Part shown: positions 1-8,420 of the stretch, piece by piece
How positions within the stretch are numbered: the stretch's first letter is position 1
Layout of the letters: every line of letters starts with the position of its first letter
Notes under the pieces: model-generated
What the model was told of the DNA's origin: nothing
Seen by the model: only the letters and a program-made list of their open reading frames with translations
The model's database searches: none
From: Pseudonocardiales bacterium
Lineage (GTDB): Bacteria > Actinomycetota > Actinomycetes > Mycobacteriales > Jatrophihabitantaceae
Assembly (NCBI GenBank): GCA_025465405.1
Contig: JAODNL010000560.1
Location: 1-15,409, forward strand
Direction of reading: 5' to 3'
DNA length: 15,409 nt
Made by a program: the position numbers and the translations under genes

Positions 1-26
1 TGCCCGCCGCACACCTGCGGCGGGCA
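1..26 (-). terminator. Hairpin terminator downstream of the large secreted mosaic protein gene
   Basis: A perfect 10-bp GC-rich inverted repeat (TGCCCGCCGC at 1-10, GCGGCGGGCA at 17-26) with a 6-nt loop starts 13 nt beyond the stop codon of the minus-strand gene. Its position and strength fit a transcription terminator. The window ends before any U-tract could be seen, so an intrinsic terminator with a T-run cannot be confirmed. A perfect hairpin can act in both directions, so it might also serve a plus-strand-convergent neighbour to the left. Confidence 0.7.
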
Positions 27-38
27 AGCACCGACTGA

Positions 39-3000
39 TCACGGCGTCATCTGATCTGAGCCGGCGTCATACCGCCGGACCCGGTTGTTGGCCGGCCCGG
101 TCACCGTGGGTCTCGGCTGGCCGTCGATATCCGACGACGGCGCCGACACGGTGTAGGTGAACGGGTTGGTGCCGGTTCCCCAGCTGACCGGCACGCTGGC
201 CGCGCCGAGCCCGCGCGCCGACGAGGCGGGTGAGCCGGTGGCCAGGTGGTAGTCACCCATCAGCGACGGCGGCAGCAGTTCGGCGACGATGACCGCCTGG
301 CGGAACGCGGGATAGGTGCGCGCAGCAAGGATGTTGACCGTCACGTCGTACTGGGCCGCGAAGCCCGGGTCGATGCCGCTGTTGCTCGCGTCACCGGTGG
401 TCCCGTCGCTGACCTGCACCACCGAGTGCGTCGGGTCCAGCAACGCACCCGGCACATCGACGACGCCCATGTCCCAGTGGTTGATCGTGTCGGCGGTGCC
501 GTCGGGCAGAGTTCCCGCGATTCCGTAGACGTAGCCGCCGCTGAAGCTGCCGGCCCGGTTGTCCCAGAACACGTCGTTCAGCAGGGTTGGCTTGCTGAAC
601 AGCGTGGTTGCCAGCGTCTGCGACCCAGGGAACTGCGTGGTGTTGGCCAGCCGTGCCTGCAGCGGGTCGCTGTTGGCCGCGGTCGACAGTCCGGCCGGGG
701 CCGGCGTGCCGTTGCTGGTGACCGCGGTGGCCGTGGTCATGTTCTTGGCGATCGTGTTGTTCACGACGTTCACGAATGCGGCGTCGTCAAGTGCGATACC
801 GCCGCCTTCGTGTGCCGAGACATTGTTCGCGATCGTGTTGTTGGTGATCGCGATCGTCTCGCGGTTCGACCGGCTGATATGCGAGCCGCTCGTCTGAAGC
901 AACCGGATGCCGCCGCCGTCGTCGTTGGCGAGGTTCGCCTGGATGACGTTGCTGTCGATCGTGACGGGGCCGGAGCCCGGTGACAGCGCGGTCGGCGTTG
1001 CCGGCAACTCGCCGGCGATCATGACCCCGCCACCCTCGTCGTAGGACGAGTTGAACCAGATCCGGTTCTTGGCGATCGTGCCGCCGGTGGAGCCGCCTCC
1101 GTTGGCGTTGTACCCGAACGCGGAGATCGCGCCGCCGTACTCGGCCGAGAAGTTGCCGCAGATCGCGTTGTTCGTGACCTGGTAGCCGTCACTGCCGGTG
1201 AAGAGCCCGATACCGCCGGCGAGGTTCGTCCCGCCGTTGTCACGGATCTGGTTGCGAGACAGGGTCAGGTCGTAGTTGTGGTTGTCCCCGACATACGGCG
1301 TGCCGACGCGGACGCCGCCACCGTAGGAGCCGCCGTTGCCTCGGATGATGTTGTCGGTCAGGTGCAGGCCGCGCACGTTGTTGTGCACGTACACGCCGCC
1401 GCCCTGGGTGATGAGCGCGCCCGTCGCGCCGTACGGCGTCTTGATGCCGCCGGCGATCTCGTTGATGTTGGTCGGGAAGTCGGACTGCGCTCCGCCGGTG
1501 ATCGTGAACCCGTCCAGCGTGGTGGGGTAGCTCGTGGGAAGGCTCGCACCCGCCGGGTCGTCGAGCACGGTCACGACTGCGGCGTCCGGAACGGCGGCGT
1601 TACCGGAGTACCGCAGGCTGCCGAGCAATCCGACCCAGGCCGTGCCGCTCGGGTTGTCCGGGTTGAACCCGGAACCGTCGACGATGCTGCCGGGGACGAA
1701 CGTGCCGTCGGGATTGAAGCCGCCCGGGCCCACACCCTGGATCTGCACCTGGTGGTGCACGATCAGGTTCTCGGTGTATTCGCCCTGCGGGTTGGCGCTG
1801 GTCTGGTCGTTCGGCCACACGACGACCAGCCAGTAGCGGTGGGCAGTCGTCGGCCGAGCTGCCTCGAGCGCCGCCTGGATCGTCGAGTACGGCTTGCCCG
1901 GGCCGACCTGGGCGATCAGCGGGTTGTTCGCCGAGTTGCCCGGCGTCGACGTGGTCGCGCCGTCGAGCGAGTGGACGGTGAGCCCGTTGACGCTGCTTCC
2001 GCCAGCCGCGTTCGTGATGCTCAGCGCCACCGATCCCGACAACGTAGTCGGCATCGTGAACACGATCGAGCGGTCCGTCCACGACGTGGTCGCCAGCGGC
2101 GACCCGTTGATGTTCAGCGTGCCGGGCGTGCCACCGAAACCGAAACCGGTGATCGTGACAGCCCGGTTGGCCGCCGATGCGTTCTTGCGGACGTACGGCC
2201 GGTCGACGGCGAGCAGCTGTGGCACGGTCGCGCCGAGGTCACAGACGGTCGGGTTGGCCACCGTGGTGTCCGGCGCGAGAGCCGTACTGGCCACCTGGGT
2301 CGGGGCTTCGTCGGTCACCGTGTAAAGACCGGGCCAGCCTTGGAAGTTGGTCGCGATAGTTCGGAAGCGCGGGTTGTAGTCAGGATTCAGCGCTCCTGGC
2401 TGACCTGGATCGTTACCCACGAACCGGTACATGTTCGGGCATGGACCGGCCGGGACCGGGCAGTTGTAGGTGCTGGTCGACGGCTCGAGGCCCTCGTAGA
2501 GACCGTTGAAGTCCGTGTGCACGGTGTCGACCAGGCGTCCGGACCAGTCGTAGAGACCGACCGGCACGTAGGGGATGCCCTGAGCCTCGCCGTAGTTCAC
2601 GCTCCGCTTGTCCAGCGTCAGGCCGAGGTCGTTGAGCGTGAGGCCCCAGAAGTGCGTCGGGATCGGGACGTCGGTGAACAGGTTGAAGTTCGGCGCGGTC
2701 GCCTGCCCGGCGCGGACTGTGACGAGCTTGTCCGAGCACGACGGCCGGTCATATCCCTCGAACGGGCTGCCGCCGCCGGCGTTGAACGCCGGGTTGGTGA
2801 CGTGCACCGTGTGCAGGGCGCCGACGCAGGGCGAGATGATCCCGGCCTGCTGTGACGGTGGCTGCGACGGCGGAAGCGGCGACTTGTCCGGAGGGCCGGC
2901 CGGGTCGTTCGCTATGGCCGGTGTCGCCGGCGGGTAGTTCTCCTGCGGCAGGTAGGTGTCGCCGTCGAAGACGTTGACGTCGGCTTCGCTGGTGACCTTG

Positions 3001-5465
3001 TACATCGGCTTGCCGTCAACCGGGTCCTTCGGAATGTCGACACCGACGATGTAGTCAGTAGCAGGAAGGGGTTGCTCGTCGTAGCCGAGGGCAACCAGAT
3101 CCGCATAGAGCGCCAGGTCATGGGCGGGCGCCGGGTTGTTGGCGTTGCCCGGTGGGTAGAGGTTCAGCCTCGACGTCGCAAACCCGTAGTTGCCGTTGAC
3201 GGTCTGCGAGGCTGCGCCCGGCGTGCTGTCACTCGGGCCGACGGCGACGCCCATCATGGGCGCTTCCACGCACAGTGCGTTCGGATCAAGCGGCCCCGCG
3301 CCGAATGCCGGCAGCGCCTGCTGGTCGGTCAACGGTTGGCCGTTGTACATCCGGGCGGTGCAGCCGCGCGGTGCGGCCCACGTCTCGGATGTGTACGCCT
3401 TCTGGATCTCCGGTCCCTTGACGAACGCGCCGCGGTCCGCCGCCGGGTTGTCGATCATGAGGGTCGGGTCGTTCGGGTCCGGCACCTGCAGCGGCACGAT
3501 CTGGTGACCCTGCCGGCAGTTGTTCGCCTGGTCGGCGGGCAACGCGGTGCACGCCTGCGGGACGTACAGCCGCACCGGGACGTCCGGGATGCCGGGCTGG
3601 TAGCTCTCGCTCGCGGCGTCGGCCGGGTCGAGTTCGTTGCGGGTCGTGTCATAGCTGACGGTGCCGACGATGCCGCCGTTCGTGCCGGTGTCGTACGGCT
3701 TCACGCCCCAGTTGATCTCGCCACCCAGCCCGATGATCGGGAGGAAGTTGAGGTCGACGAGGCTGCCCAAGACGGTCGTGGCCTTGGTCTCGTTCTCGCC
3801 CTTGTAGGTGATGCCGGTCGTCTGGTATCGCGTGTTGAATGCCTCGAGAACCAACCATTTGCCCAGCGGGTAGGTCTCGCGGATGTTGTAGGAGCCGTTG
3901 CTGTCGGTCGTGGCGGTGTTCATGGCCTGATCCATCAGCGAGTTGTCCCGCTCACGAATCGTCAAACCGAACTGCGGAACCGCGCGCTCACCGGGATCCT
4001 GCTTGCCGTTGCCGTTGGAATCGATGAAGACCGTTCCGTGGATGTGGGTGAACCAGCCGACGAGCATCTTGTTCCCGACGTCGCTCACCTGGCCGTTCTG
4101 CACCTCGACGTTGAAGCTCCACAGGATGTAGTCCTGGTCGTCGTCCCAGAGGGACAGCTGGTAGCTACCGTCCGGCACGTTCTTGATGTCGAAGCCGCCG
4201 AGGACGTTGCCACGACCGACGTACACCTGGGCATCTCCGGCGTTGAGATCCGACAGCGCCACCCACGGCTGCTTGATCGGCCCACCGGACTTCGCGCCGG
4301 CGAATCCCGTCTCCGGGACGACCTGACCGTTCTGGCCGCCGATGTAAGGCAGGCCGGCAATGGCGACACCCTTGATCTCACCGGTCGGCGCGGGGCCGCG
4401 ACGCGGCAGCGCGACCGCTTGGGTCCTGACGAATCCGAACTGGACCGAGGGAACGAGCTCGGCACCCTTGGTCTGTTCGGTGTCGTAGCCGGTCGCGCCT
4501 TCCTGCGACCAGATGTCGTGGTCGTGCCCGCCTTCGAGGGTCGTCGTCTGCACCCACTGGTAGGTCTGGCCCGCCGTCGGAGCCGGGGGGCTGACCGTCG
4601 CGGCGTATCGGTTGGGACCGAGGTTCGGGATGACGATCTGCCCGCTGGCGTTGCTGACGCACCTGCCGGTCGTCCGGGTCGTGTCGACGATCGGACGGTT
4701 GGACGCGTCGAACAGCATCGGACCGGTACCGTTCGCGTTCCTGTGCCGGTACACGGTGCACAGGGAGTTGCCGTAGTAGTCGGTGCTCACCAGACCGAAT
4801 ACGTCGCTGAGCGTTGCCGAGAACCCGGCGAGGCCCGGCTCGGCATCCATCTCATACGTTGCGTCGACCGGCGCGTTGTCGTTGAAGACCTGCAGGCGCA
4901 GCGTGGTCAGCGGCAGCGGCAGCGGGTTCATCTTCACCGTTACCGCAGTCGCGACGCCGGACTGCACCGTGAAGTGCTGGCCGTCGATCTTGAATCCGTC
5001 GGCCGTTACCGAGATCAGGTACTTGCCGGCGGGCAGGTTGCCCAGTGCCTTGGTGTCGTTCAGGTCGGTCTGATCGCCCTGGGCCTTGATCGGAGCGGCG
5101 CCGGAGGTGGTGCGGGTGCTGGGCCACTGGCAGGTGTCGGCGTACTGCGGATCGCTGCTGCCGCCGGCCGCCGTTGCCGGCAGGCACGACGACGTGCCCT
5201 GGTTGTTGATCGTCCCGGGATTGCCGGTGTCGTCGAGGTTGATCAGCCACTTGTAGCTCGTCACCGGGTCGCCCTCGTGCACGAAGCCAGGTCCGCTGTT
5301 GACGGATCGGGAACTCTGCACGTGCAGCGTGATCCTGCCCGGACCGGTGTCCGCCTTCGCGTGGGTGGGCGCCGCGAGCTGCGCGACGCTCAGCGTTGCC
5401 GCGACCACCGCCACGACAAGCAGCGCCCTGATCGATTGCACGAAGGATGCCGAGTGAGCTCTCAC
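39..5465 (-). CDS. Very large secreted multidomain protein (SdrD-B-like, TIG, right-handed beta-helix)
   Basis: The product is about 1,808 residues and starts at a GTG preceded by a purine-rich stretch (GGAAGGGGAGGGG) as ribosome-binding site. The N-terminus is a Sec signal peptide: a hydrophobic run at about 12-33, with likely cleavage after THA near residue 36. In order I see Ig-like or carboxypeptidase-regulatory-like modules (about 40-180), then an SdrD-B-like module near 475-495 with an EF-hand-type acidic loop, DSNGNGKQDPGE. A further Cna-B-like stretch follows, then a TIG/IPT domain at about 1085-1165. A right-handed beta-helix at about 1180-1645 has at least six repeats of the form N-x-I-x-x-N followed by a GGG(I/V)-like turn. 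The end, with DIDGQPRP and RYDAGSDQ, resembles the close of choice-of-anchor Q proteins. No LPxTG motif or C-terminal membrane helix is visible, so it is probably released or bound non-covalently to the surface. Adhesion, matrix or glycan binding is inferred; no catalytic residues were recognised. Confidence 0.9.
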   Translation of the reverse strand: MRAHSASFVQSIRALLVVAVVAATLSVAQLAAPTHAKADTGPGRITLHVQSSRSVNSGPGFVHEGDPVTSYKWLINLDDTGNPGTINNQGTSSCLPATAAGGSSDPQYADTCQWPSTRTTSGAAPIKAQGDQTDLNDTKALGNLPAGKYLISVTADGFKIDGQHFTVQSGVATAVTVKMNPLPLPLTTLRLQVFNDNAPVDATYEMDAEPGLAGFSATLSDVFGLVSTDYYGNSLCTVYRHRNANGTGPMLFDASNRPIVDTTRTTGRCVSNASGQIVIPNLGPNRYAATVSPPAPTAGQTYQWVQTTTLEGGHDHDIWSQEGATGYDTEQTKGAELVPSVQFGFVRTQAVALPRRGPAPTGEIKGVAIAGLPYIGGQNGQVVPETGFAGAKSGGPIKQPWVALSDLNAGDAQVYVGRGNVLGGFDIKNVPDGSYQLSLWDDDQDYILWSFNVEVQNGQVSDVGNKMLVGWFTHIHGTVFIDSNGNGKQDPGERAVPQFGLTIRERDNSLMDQAMNTATTDSNGSYNIRETYPLGKWLVLEAFNTRYQTTGITYKGENETKATTVLGSLVDLNFLPIIGLGGEINWGVKPYDTGTNGGIVGTVSYDTTRNELDPADAASESYQPGIPDVPVRLYVPQACTALPADQANNCRQGHQIVPLQVPDPNDPTLMIDNPAADRGAFVKGPEIQKAYTSETWAAPRGCTARMYNGQPLTDQQALPAFGAGPLDPNALCVEAPMMGVAVGPSDSTPGAASQTVNGNYGFATSRLNLYPPGNANNPAPAHDLALYADLVALGYDEQPLPATDYIVGVDIPKDPVDGKPMYKVTSEADVNVFDGDTYLPQENYPPATPAIANDPAGPPDKSPLPPSQPPSQQAGIISPCVGALHTVHVTNPAFNAGGGSPFEGYDRPSCSDKLVTVRAGQATAPNFNLFTDVPIPTHFWGLTLNDLGLTLDKRSVNYGEAQGIPYVPVGLYDWSGRLVDTVHTDFNGLYEGLEPSTSTYNCPVPAGPCPNMYRFVGNDPGQPGALNPDYNPRFRTIATNFQGWPGLYTVTDEAPTQVASTALAPDTTVANPTVCDLGATVPQLLAVDRPYVRKNASAANRAVTITGFGFGGTPGTLNINGSPLATTSWTDRSIVFTMPTTLSGSVALSITNAAGGSSVNGLTVHSLDGATTSTPGNSANNPLIAQVGPGKPYSTIQAALEAARPTTAHRYWLVVVWPNDQTSANPQGEYTENLIVHHQVQIQGVGPGGFNPDGTFVPGSIVDGSGFNPDNPSGTAWVGLLGSLRYSGNAAVPDAAVVTVLDDPAGASLPTSYPTTLDGFTITGGAQSDFPTNINEIAGGIKTPYGATGALITQGGGVYVHNNVRGLHLTDNIIRGNGGSYGGGVRVGTPYVGDNHNYDLTLSRNQIRDNGGTNLAGGIGLFTGSDGYQVTNNAICGNFSAEYGGAISAFGYNANGGGSTGGTIAKNRIWFNSSYDEGGGVMIAGELPATPTALSPGSGPVTIDSNVIQANLANDDGGGIRLLQTSGSHISRSNRETIAITNNTIANNVSAHEGGGIALDDAAFVNVVNNTIAKNMTTATAVTSNGTPAPAGLSTAANSDPLQARLANTTQFPGSQTLATTLFSKPTLLNDVFWDNRAGSFSGGYVYGIAGTLPDGTADTINHWDMGVVDVPGALLDPTHSVVQVSDGTTGDASNSGIDPGFAAQYDVTVNILAARTYPAFRQAVIVAELLPPSLMGDYHLATGSPASSARGLGAASVPVSWGTGTNPFTYTVSAPSSDIDGQPRPTVTGPANNRVRRYDAGSDQMTP

Positions 5466-5554
5466 GACCCCTCCCCTTCCCTGGCTCGCAAAACGTCGCC
5501 CCGCGTAGGCGGGTCTCCAGGAAGGTTGTGGGGTAAGAGGTATTCAGCGGAGAT

Positions 5555-5583
5555 TCATTACACGCGCGTCATGGTCCTGTCAT
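5555..5583 (-). promoter_or_regulatory. Candidate promoter of the mosaic secreted protein gene
   Basis: Read on the minus strand, ATGACA (5578-5583) matches the -35 consensus TTGACA at five of six positions. It is 17 nt from TAATGA (5555-5560), a poor but AT-rich -10 in a GC-rich region. This would give a 5' leader of roughly 80-85 nt before the GTG at 5465. It is a pattern match only; the -10 lacks the usual final T. Confidence 0.25.
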
Positions 5584-5585
5584 GG
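5568..5585. repeat. Pair of 7-nt direct repeats with an 11-nt period
   Basis: GTCATGG occurs at 5568-5574 and again at 5579-5585, an exact repeat spaced one helical turn apart. OmpR/PhoP-type response regulators typically bind direct repeats with this period. The pair overlaps the candidate -35 of the mosaic protein gene. The sequence is not a clear match to the known Streptomyces PHO box (GTTCACC units), so the regulator is unknown. Confidence 0.4.
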
Positions 5586-5617
5586 ACAAAGCATCGGCAA
5601 AGCGGGCGGACCAGGAG

Positions 5618-5648
5618 CGATCACCCGTGATCGATGACTTGTCGACAA
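5618..5648. promoter_or_regulatory. Two adjacent operator-like palindromes
   Basis: CGATCAC-CC-GTGATCG (5618-5633) is a perfect 7-bp-arm inverted repeat with a 2-nt centre. Six bases later TTGTCGACAA (5639-5648) is a perfect 10-bp palindrome. Both lie between the terminator of the phosphoesterase gene and the candidate promoter of the mosaic protein gene, 35-70 nt upstream of its -35. That position suits activator or regulator binding. The binding proteins are unknown. Confidence 0.35.
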
Positions 5649-5670
5649 TGGCCCCCGCATATACGAGAAA

Positions 5671-5704
5671 CCGGCCGGCACCAGGGTTTCCTGGCGCCGG
5701 CCGG
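5671..5704 (-). terminator. Intrinsic terminator of the propeller-phosphoesterase gene
   Basis: Two 15-nt arms (5671-5685 and 5690-5704) pair at 14 of 15 positions, with one A/C mismatch and a GTTT tetraloop. The hairpin starts 20 nt past the stop codon at 5724. Read on the minus strand it is followed by TTTCTCGTAT, a short U-rich tail, so it has the form of a rho-independent terminator. It separates this gene from the mosaic protein gene downstream, which must then have its own promoter. Confidence 0.85.
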
Positions 5705-5723
5705 CGGTTGATCGCGTGCTGGA

Positions 5724-8420
5724 CTACTTGCCGCCGTCTCCCTTCGCGGCGACGGTGGCACCCGGTACCTGATCAGGCATGAGCACCTTGGTGTCACCTG
5801 GGTAGGGCTTCGTGAAGTTGTTCGAGGAGTACCAGATGTCGCGGTTCCCCTGGCCCATGTTCACCATGTCCTCGGTCTTCCAGTTCTGCTTGGCCGACCA
5901 TTGCGTCCATGCGGCCTGCACCGCACTGGTGCTCGCTGCGACCGCCGGGTTCGTCTCGGTCAGCGGCACCTGGTTGGGCACGTAGGTGTAGGGCGCGAAG
6001 TTCGGCTTGTTGGTGAACGCGTCGTACATCGGCTCGGCGGTCAGGTCCTGCTGGTTCATGGGCGGCAGGCCGAGGATCTGCTCGATCGTGCGCACGACGT
6101 TGAGCTGGCTGTAGTACGAGTGCACCACCGTGCCGCGCTTGGCGTACGGACTGATGACGAGCGTCGGGTTGCGGTGCCCGTCGACGTGGTCGACGCCGTT
6201 CTGGGAGTCGTCCTCGATCACGAAGATCGCGCTGCTCTTCCAGTCCTTGCTGTGCGAGATCGTGTCCACGATGCGCCCGAGCGCGAGGTCGTTGTCGGCG
6301 ACGTAGGCCTCCGGGCTGATCCCGCCCGGCGAGGTACCGGCGGTGTGGTCAGTCATGAGCCACATCAGGTTCAGGGCCGGCAGGCTGGTGCTCTTCTCCA
6401 AGGCCGTGAAGTCGTTCTGGAACATGGCCGCGCGGTACTGGTCCGGGATGTTGAGGTCGAAGTTCGGAAAGTTCGGCTTGGTGATCTTCGCCAGCGACGG
6501 GATGTCCGTCTTGGCCTGGTAGGTGCCGAGCGGGTAGTTCAGCGCTCCGGAAGCCGACCCGTCGAGCACCTGCGAGTCGTGCAACCACTTCGTGTAGCTG
6601 TTGGCCGCCGTGCCCTTGCCGTTCGCGTCGACGTAGCTGTCGATCTGCTCACCCCAGTTGGTGACGGACTTGCCGTGTGAAAGCGCGTTGTCCCAGATCC
6701 AGCCGGTCTTCACGTTCGACATCGGGTCACCCGTTTGGTACGAGCGGGTGTAGCTGCCATACATCTGCTGCATGTAGTTGTTGACGAAAGCCTGGTCCAG
6801 CCAGTGGTGTCCCTCGGCCGAGTTCGTGCCGTCGGAGTATAGGTTGTCGATCAGCGGGTAGGTCTTTGCCAGCGCGTGCATGTTCGGCGTGATCTTGCCG
6901 CCGAACTGCGCCAAGCTGGGGTCACCGTTGCCGCGAGGATCGTCACCGAGCACCTGGTCATAGGTGCGGTTCTCCTTGACGATCAGGAAGACGTGCTTGA
7001 TCGTCGACGGGCTGCCGGTACGCAGCGGCACGGCGACGGGCGTCGCCTTGCTGCTGCCCTGCCGGTTGTGCGCCTGCAGCGCGGTCCACTGGTTGTTCTT
7101 GAAGACCTGCTGCGTCCACGTCGCCATCTGCTTCGGCGTGGGTGTTGCGATGGTCTGCACCGTGCCGACGAAGTTGTAACCGAGATGCGACGTGGCGGGT
7201 CCGGTTCCGACGCCCTGATTGACGGTGCCGTTGGGCCCGACCGAGCCGATGCCCTGCTCACTGGCGATCACCAGCCGGTTGAGCTGGGTGTCGAGTGCGA
7301 TGCCGCTCGGATACGAGCCGGTCGGGATCAGCCCCTCGAATGCCGGCTGGGTGTACGCGTCCTTGTAGAAGTAGACGGCGACGGCGTTGTCCCGGCCGAG
7401 GCTCACCGCGAGGTGCGACTTGTCCAGCATGGTCAGGCCGTTGGGCGACGCGCCGAACGGTGCGCCCGGCGCCGGGTTGGCGACGAACGTTCGGCCCACC
7501 TGCTGCTTCGCGGTGTCGATGGTCGTCACCGTGTCGTCGTCGGAGTTCGTCACGAGCAGGTTTGGGCCGACCGCGAGCAGCGCGCTGGGAGCGAGCCCGA
7601 CCGGGAACGTCTTCACCTGGGTGCCGGTGCCGAGGTCGACCTCGGACACGGTGCCCGTGGACGGCACCGCCTGGTCGTTGTTGGTGACGATCGGCGTGCC
7701 GTAGGAGTTGTCGGTCTGGTCGCCGGCCTGGGCCGGCCGGCCGCCCTGGTTGCTGACGTAGGCCTTCCCGTCGACGACCACGACGCTGTTGGGCACGTTG
7801 CCTACCGGGATCTGCTTGGTGAGCGTATTGGTCGTCGTGTCGATCACGCCGAGGGTGTTGTTGGCGCTGAGCGTCACGAGCAGGTCGGTGCCGTTCGGCG
7901 CCCAGCCGAGGCCGGCCGGAACGGGTTGGCGACCGGAGACACCCGGCAGCTTCACCACGGCCTGGTTGGACAGGGTGCCATCCGCCGCGACGTCGAAGCG
8001 GGCCACGCCGCCGGGCTGGGTTGCCCACAGGTGCGTGCCGTCGGCGGAGTACACGATTCCGCCGTTCGCCTTGCCGCCCGTCCCGGTCTGCTGCAGCAGC
8101 TTGTGACCGACGAGGTCGAACACCGACACCATCCCGGTGGTCGCGCCGCCGTTGTTCAACGCCGCCGCGGTCTTGCCGTCGGGGCTGAGGGTGAGTCCGA
8201 AGGGCCGGCCGTTCTCCTGGATCACGTCACCGACCGGCGTGACGAACTGGTTGGTCTGGGTGAGGTACGAGCCGTCGGGCTGCGCGCCGACGGTCTGGTC
8301 TCCGAGCCGCTTGTCGCCGCTGAACAGCCCTTCGGCGCCGGCCATGGCAACGCCGGCCGCGACAACGGCGACCGCTGCCGTCACCGCCACGACCGGGCTG
8401 CGAAGCATTCTCTTCCGCAT
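5724..8420 (-). CDS. Secreted YVTN/YncE-type beta-propeller fused to an alkaline-phosphatase-superfamily phosphoesterase
   Basis: The product is 898 residues from the ATG at 8420, which is preceded by GGAAAGG and followed by a clear signal peptide (MRKRMLRSPVVAVTAAVAVV, then AGVAMAGA). The frame is open for 116 more codons upstream, but that stretch is low-complexity and precedes the signal peptide, so it is not coding. Residues about 60-430 form a YncE-like seven-bladed propeller, with blade motifs such as SPDGKTAA, GVIDTTTNTL and VTTIDTA. Residues about 475-800 are the phosphoesterase domain. It has the family signature KENRTYDQVLGD near 479-490, NLYSDGTNSAEGHHW, and EDDSQNGVDHVDGHR near 735-749 with the conserved Asp and His expected to bind metal. 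The arrangement matches proteins annotated as bifunctional YncE family/alkaline phosphatase family. It probably hydrolyses phosphoesters outside the cell; substrate unknown. It is monocistronic, with a strong terminator at 5671-5704. Confidence 0.93.
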   Translation of the reverse strand: MRKRMLRSPVVAVTAAVAVVAAGVAMAGAEGLFSGDKRLGDQTVGAQPDGSYLTQTNQFVTPVGDVIQENGRPFGLTLSPDGKTAAALNNGGATTGMVSVFDLVGHKLLQQTGTGGKANGGIVYSADGTHLWATQPGGVARFDVAADGTLSNQAVVKLPGVSGRQPVPAGLGWAPNGTDLLVTLSANNTLGVIDTTTNTLTKQIPVGNVPNSVVVVDGKAYVSNQGGRPAQAGDQTDNSYGTPIVTNNDQAVPSTGTVSEVDLGTGTQVKTFPVGLAPSALLAVGPNLLVTNSDDDTVTTIDTAKQQVGRTFVANPAPGAPFGASPNGLTMLDKSHLAVSLGRDNAVAVYFYKDAYTQPAFEGLIPTGSYPSGIALDTQLNRLVIASEQGIGSVGPNGTVNQGVGTGPATSHLGYNFVGTVQTIATPTPKQMATWTQQVFKNNQWTALQAHNRQGSSKATPVAVPLRTGSPSTIKHVFLIVKENRTYDQVLGDDPRGNGDPSLAQFGGKITPNMHALAKTYPLIDNLYSDGTNSAEGHHWLDQAFVNNYMQQMYGSYTRSYQTGDPMSNVKTGWIWDNALSHGKSVTNWGEQIDSYVDANGKGTAANSYTKWLHDSQVLDGSASGALNYPLGTYQAKTDIPSLAKITKPNFPNFDLNIPDQYRAAMFQNDFTALEKSTSLPALNLMWLMTDHTAGTSPGGISPEAYVADNDLALGRIVDTISHSKDWKSSAIFVIEDDSQNGVDHVDGHRNPTLVISPYAKRGTVVHSYYSQLNVVRTIEQILGLPPMNQQDLTAEPMYDAFTNKPNFAPYTYVPNQVPLTETNPAVAASTSAVQAAWTQWSAKQNWKTEDMVNMGQGNRDIWYSSNNFTKPYPGDTKVLMPDQVPGATVAAKGDGGK

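Noticed and set aside
740..1380. Repeated short DNA motifs such as GCGATCGTGTTGTT as a possible CRISPR or tandem array
   Set aside because: They encode the periodic N-x-I-x-x-N turns of the beta-helix; spacing and sequence vary and follow the reading frame.
1278..2855. 525-codon plus-strand ORF opposite the beta-helix region
   Set aside because: Shadow of the minus-strand gene in a high-GC sequence; Arg/Val/Asp-rich with no recognisable motif.
3072..5630. 852-codon plus-strand ORF opposite the mosaic secreted protein
   Set aside because: It is antisense to a well-supported gene, has an Arg/Val-rich composition typical of GC-rich shadow frames, and shows no domains.
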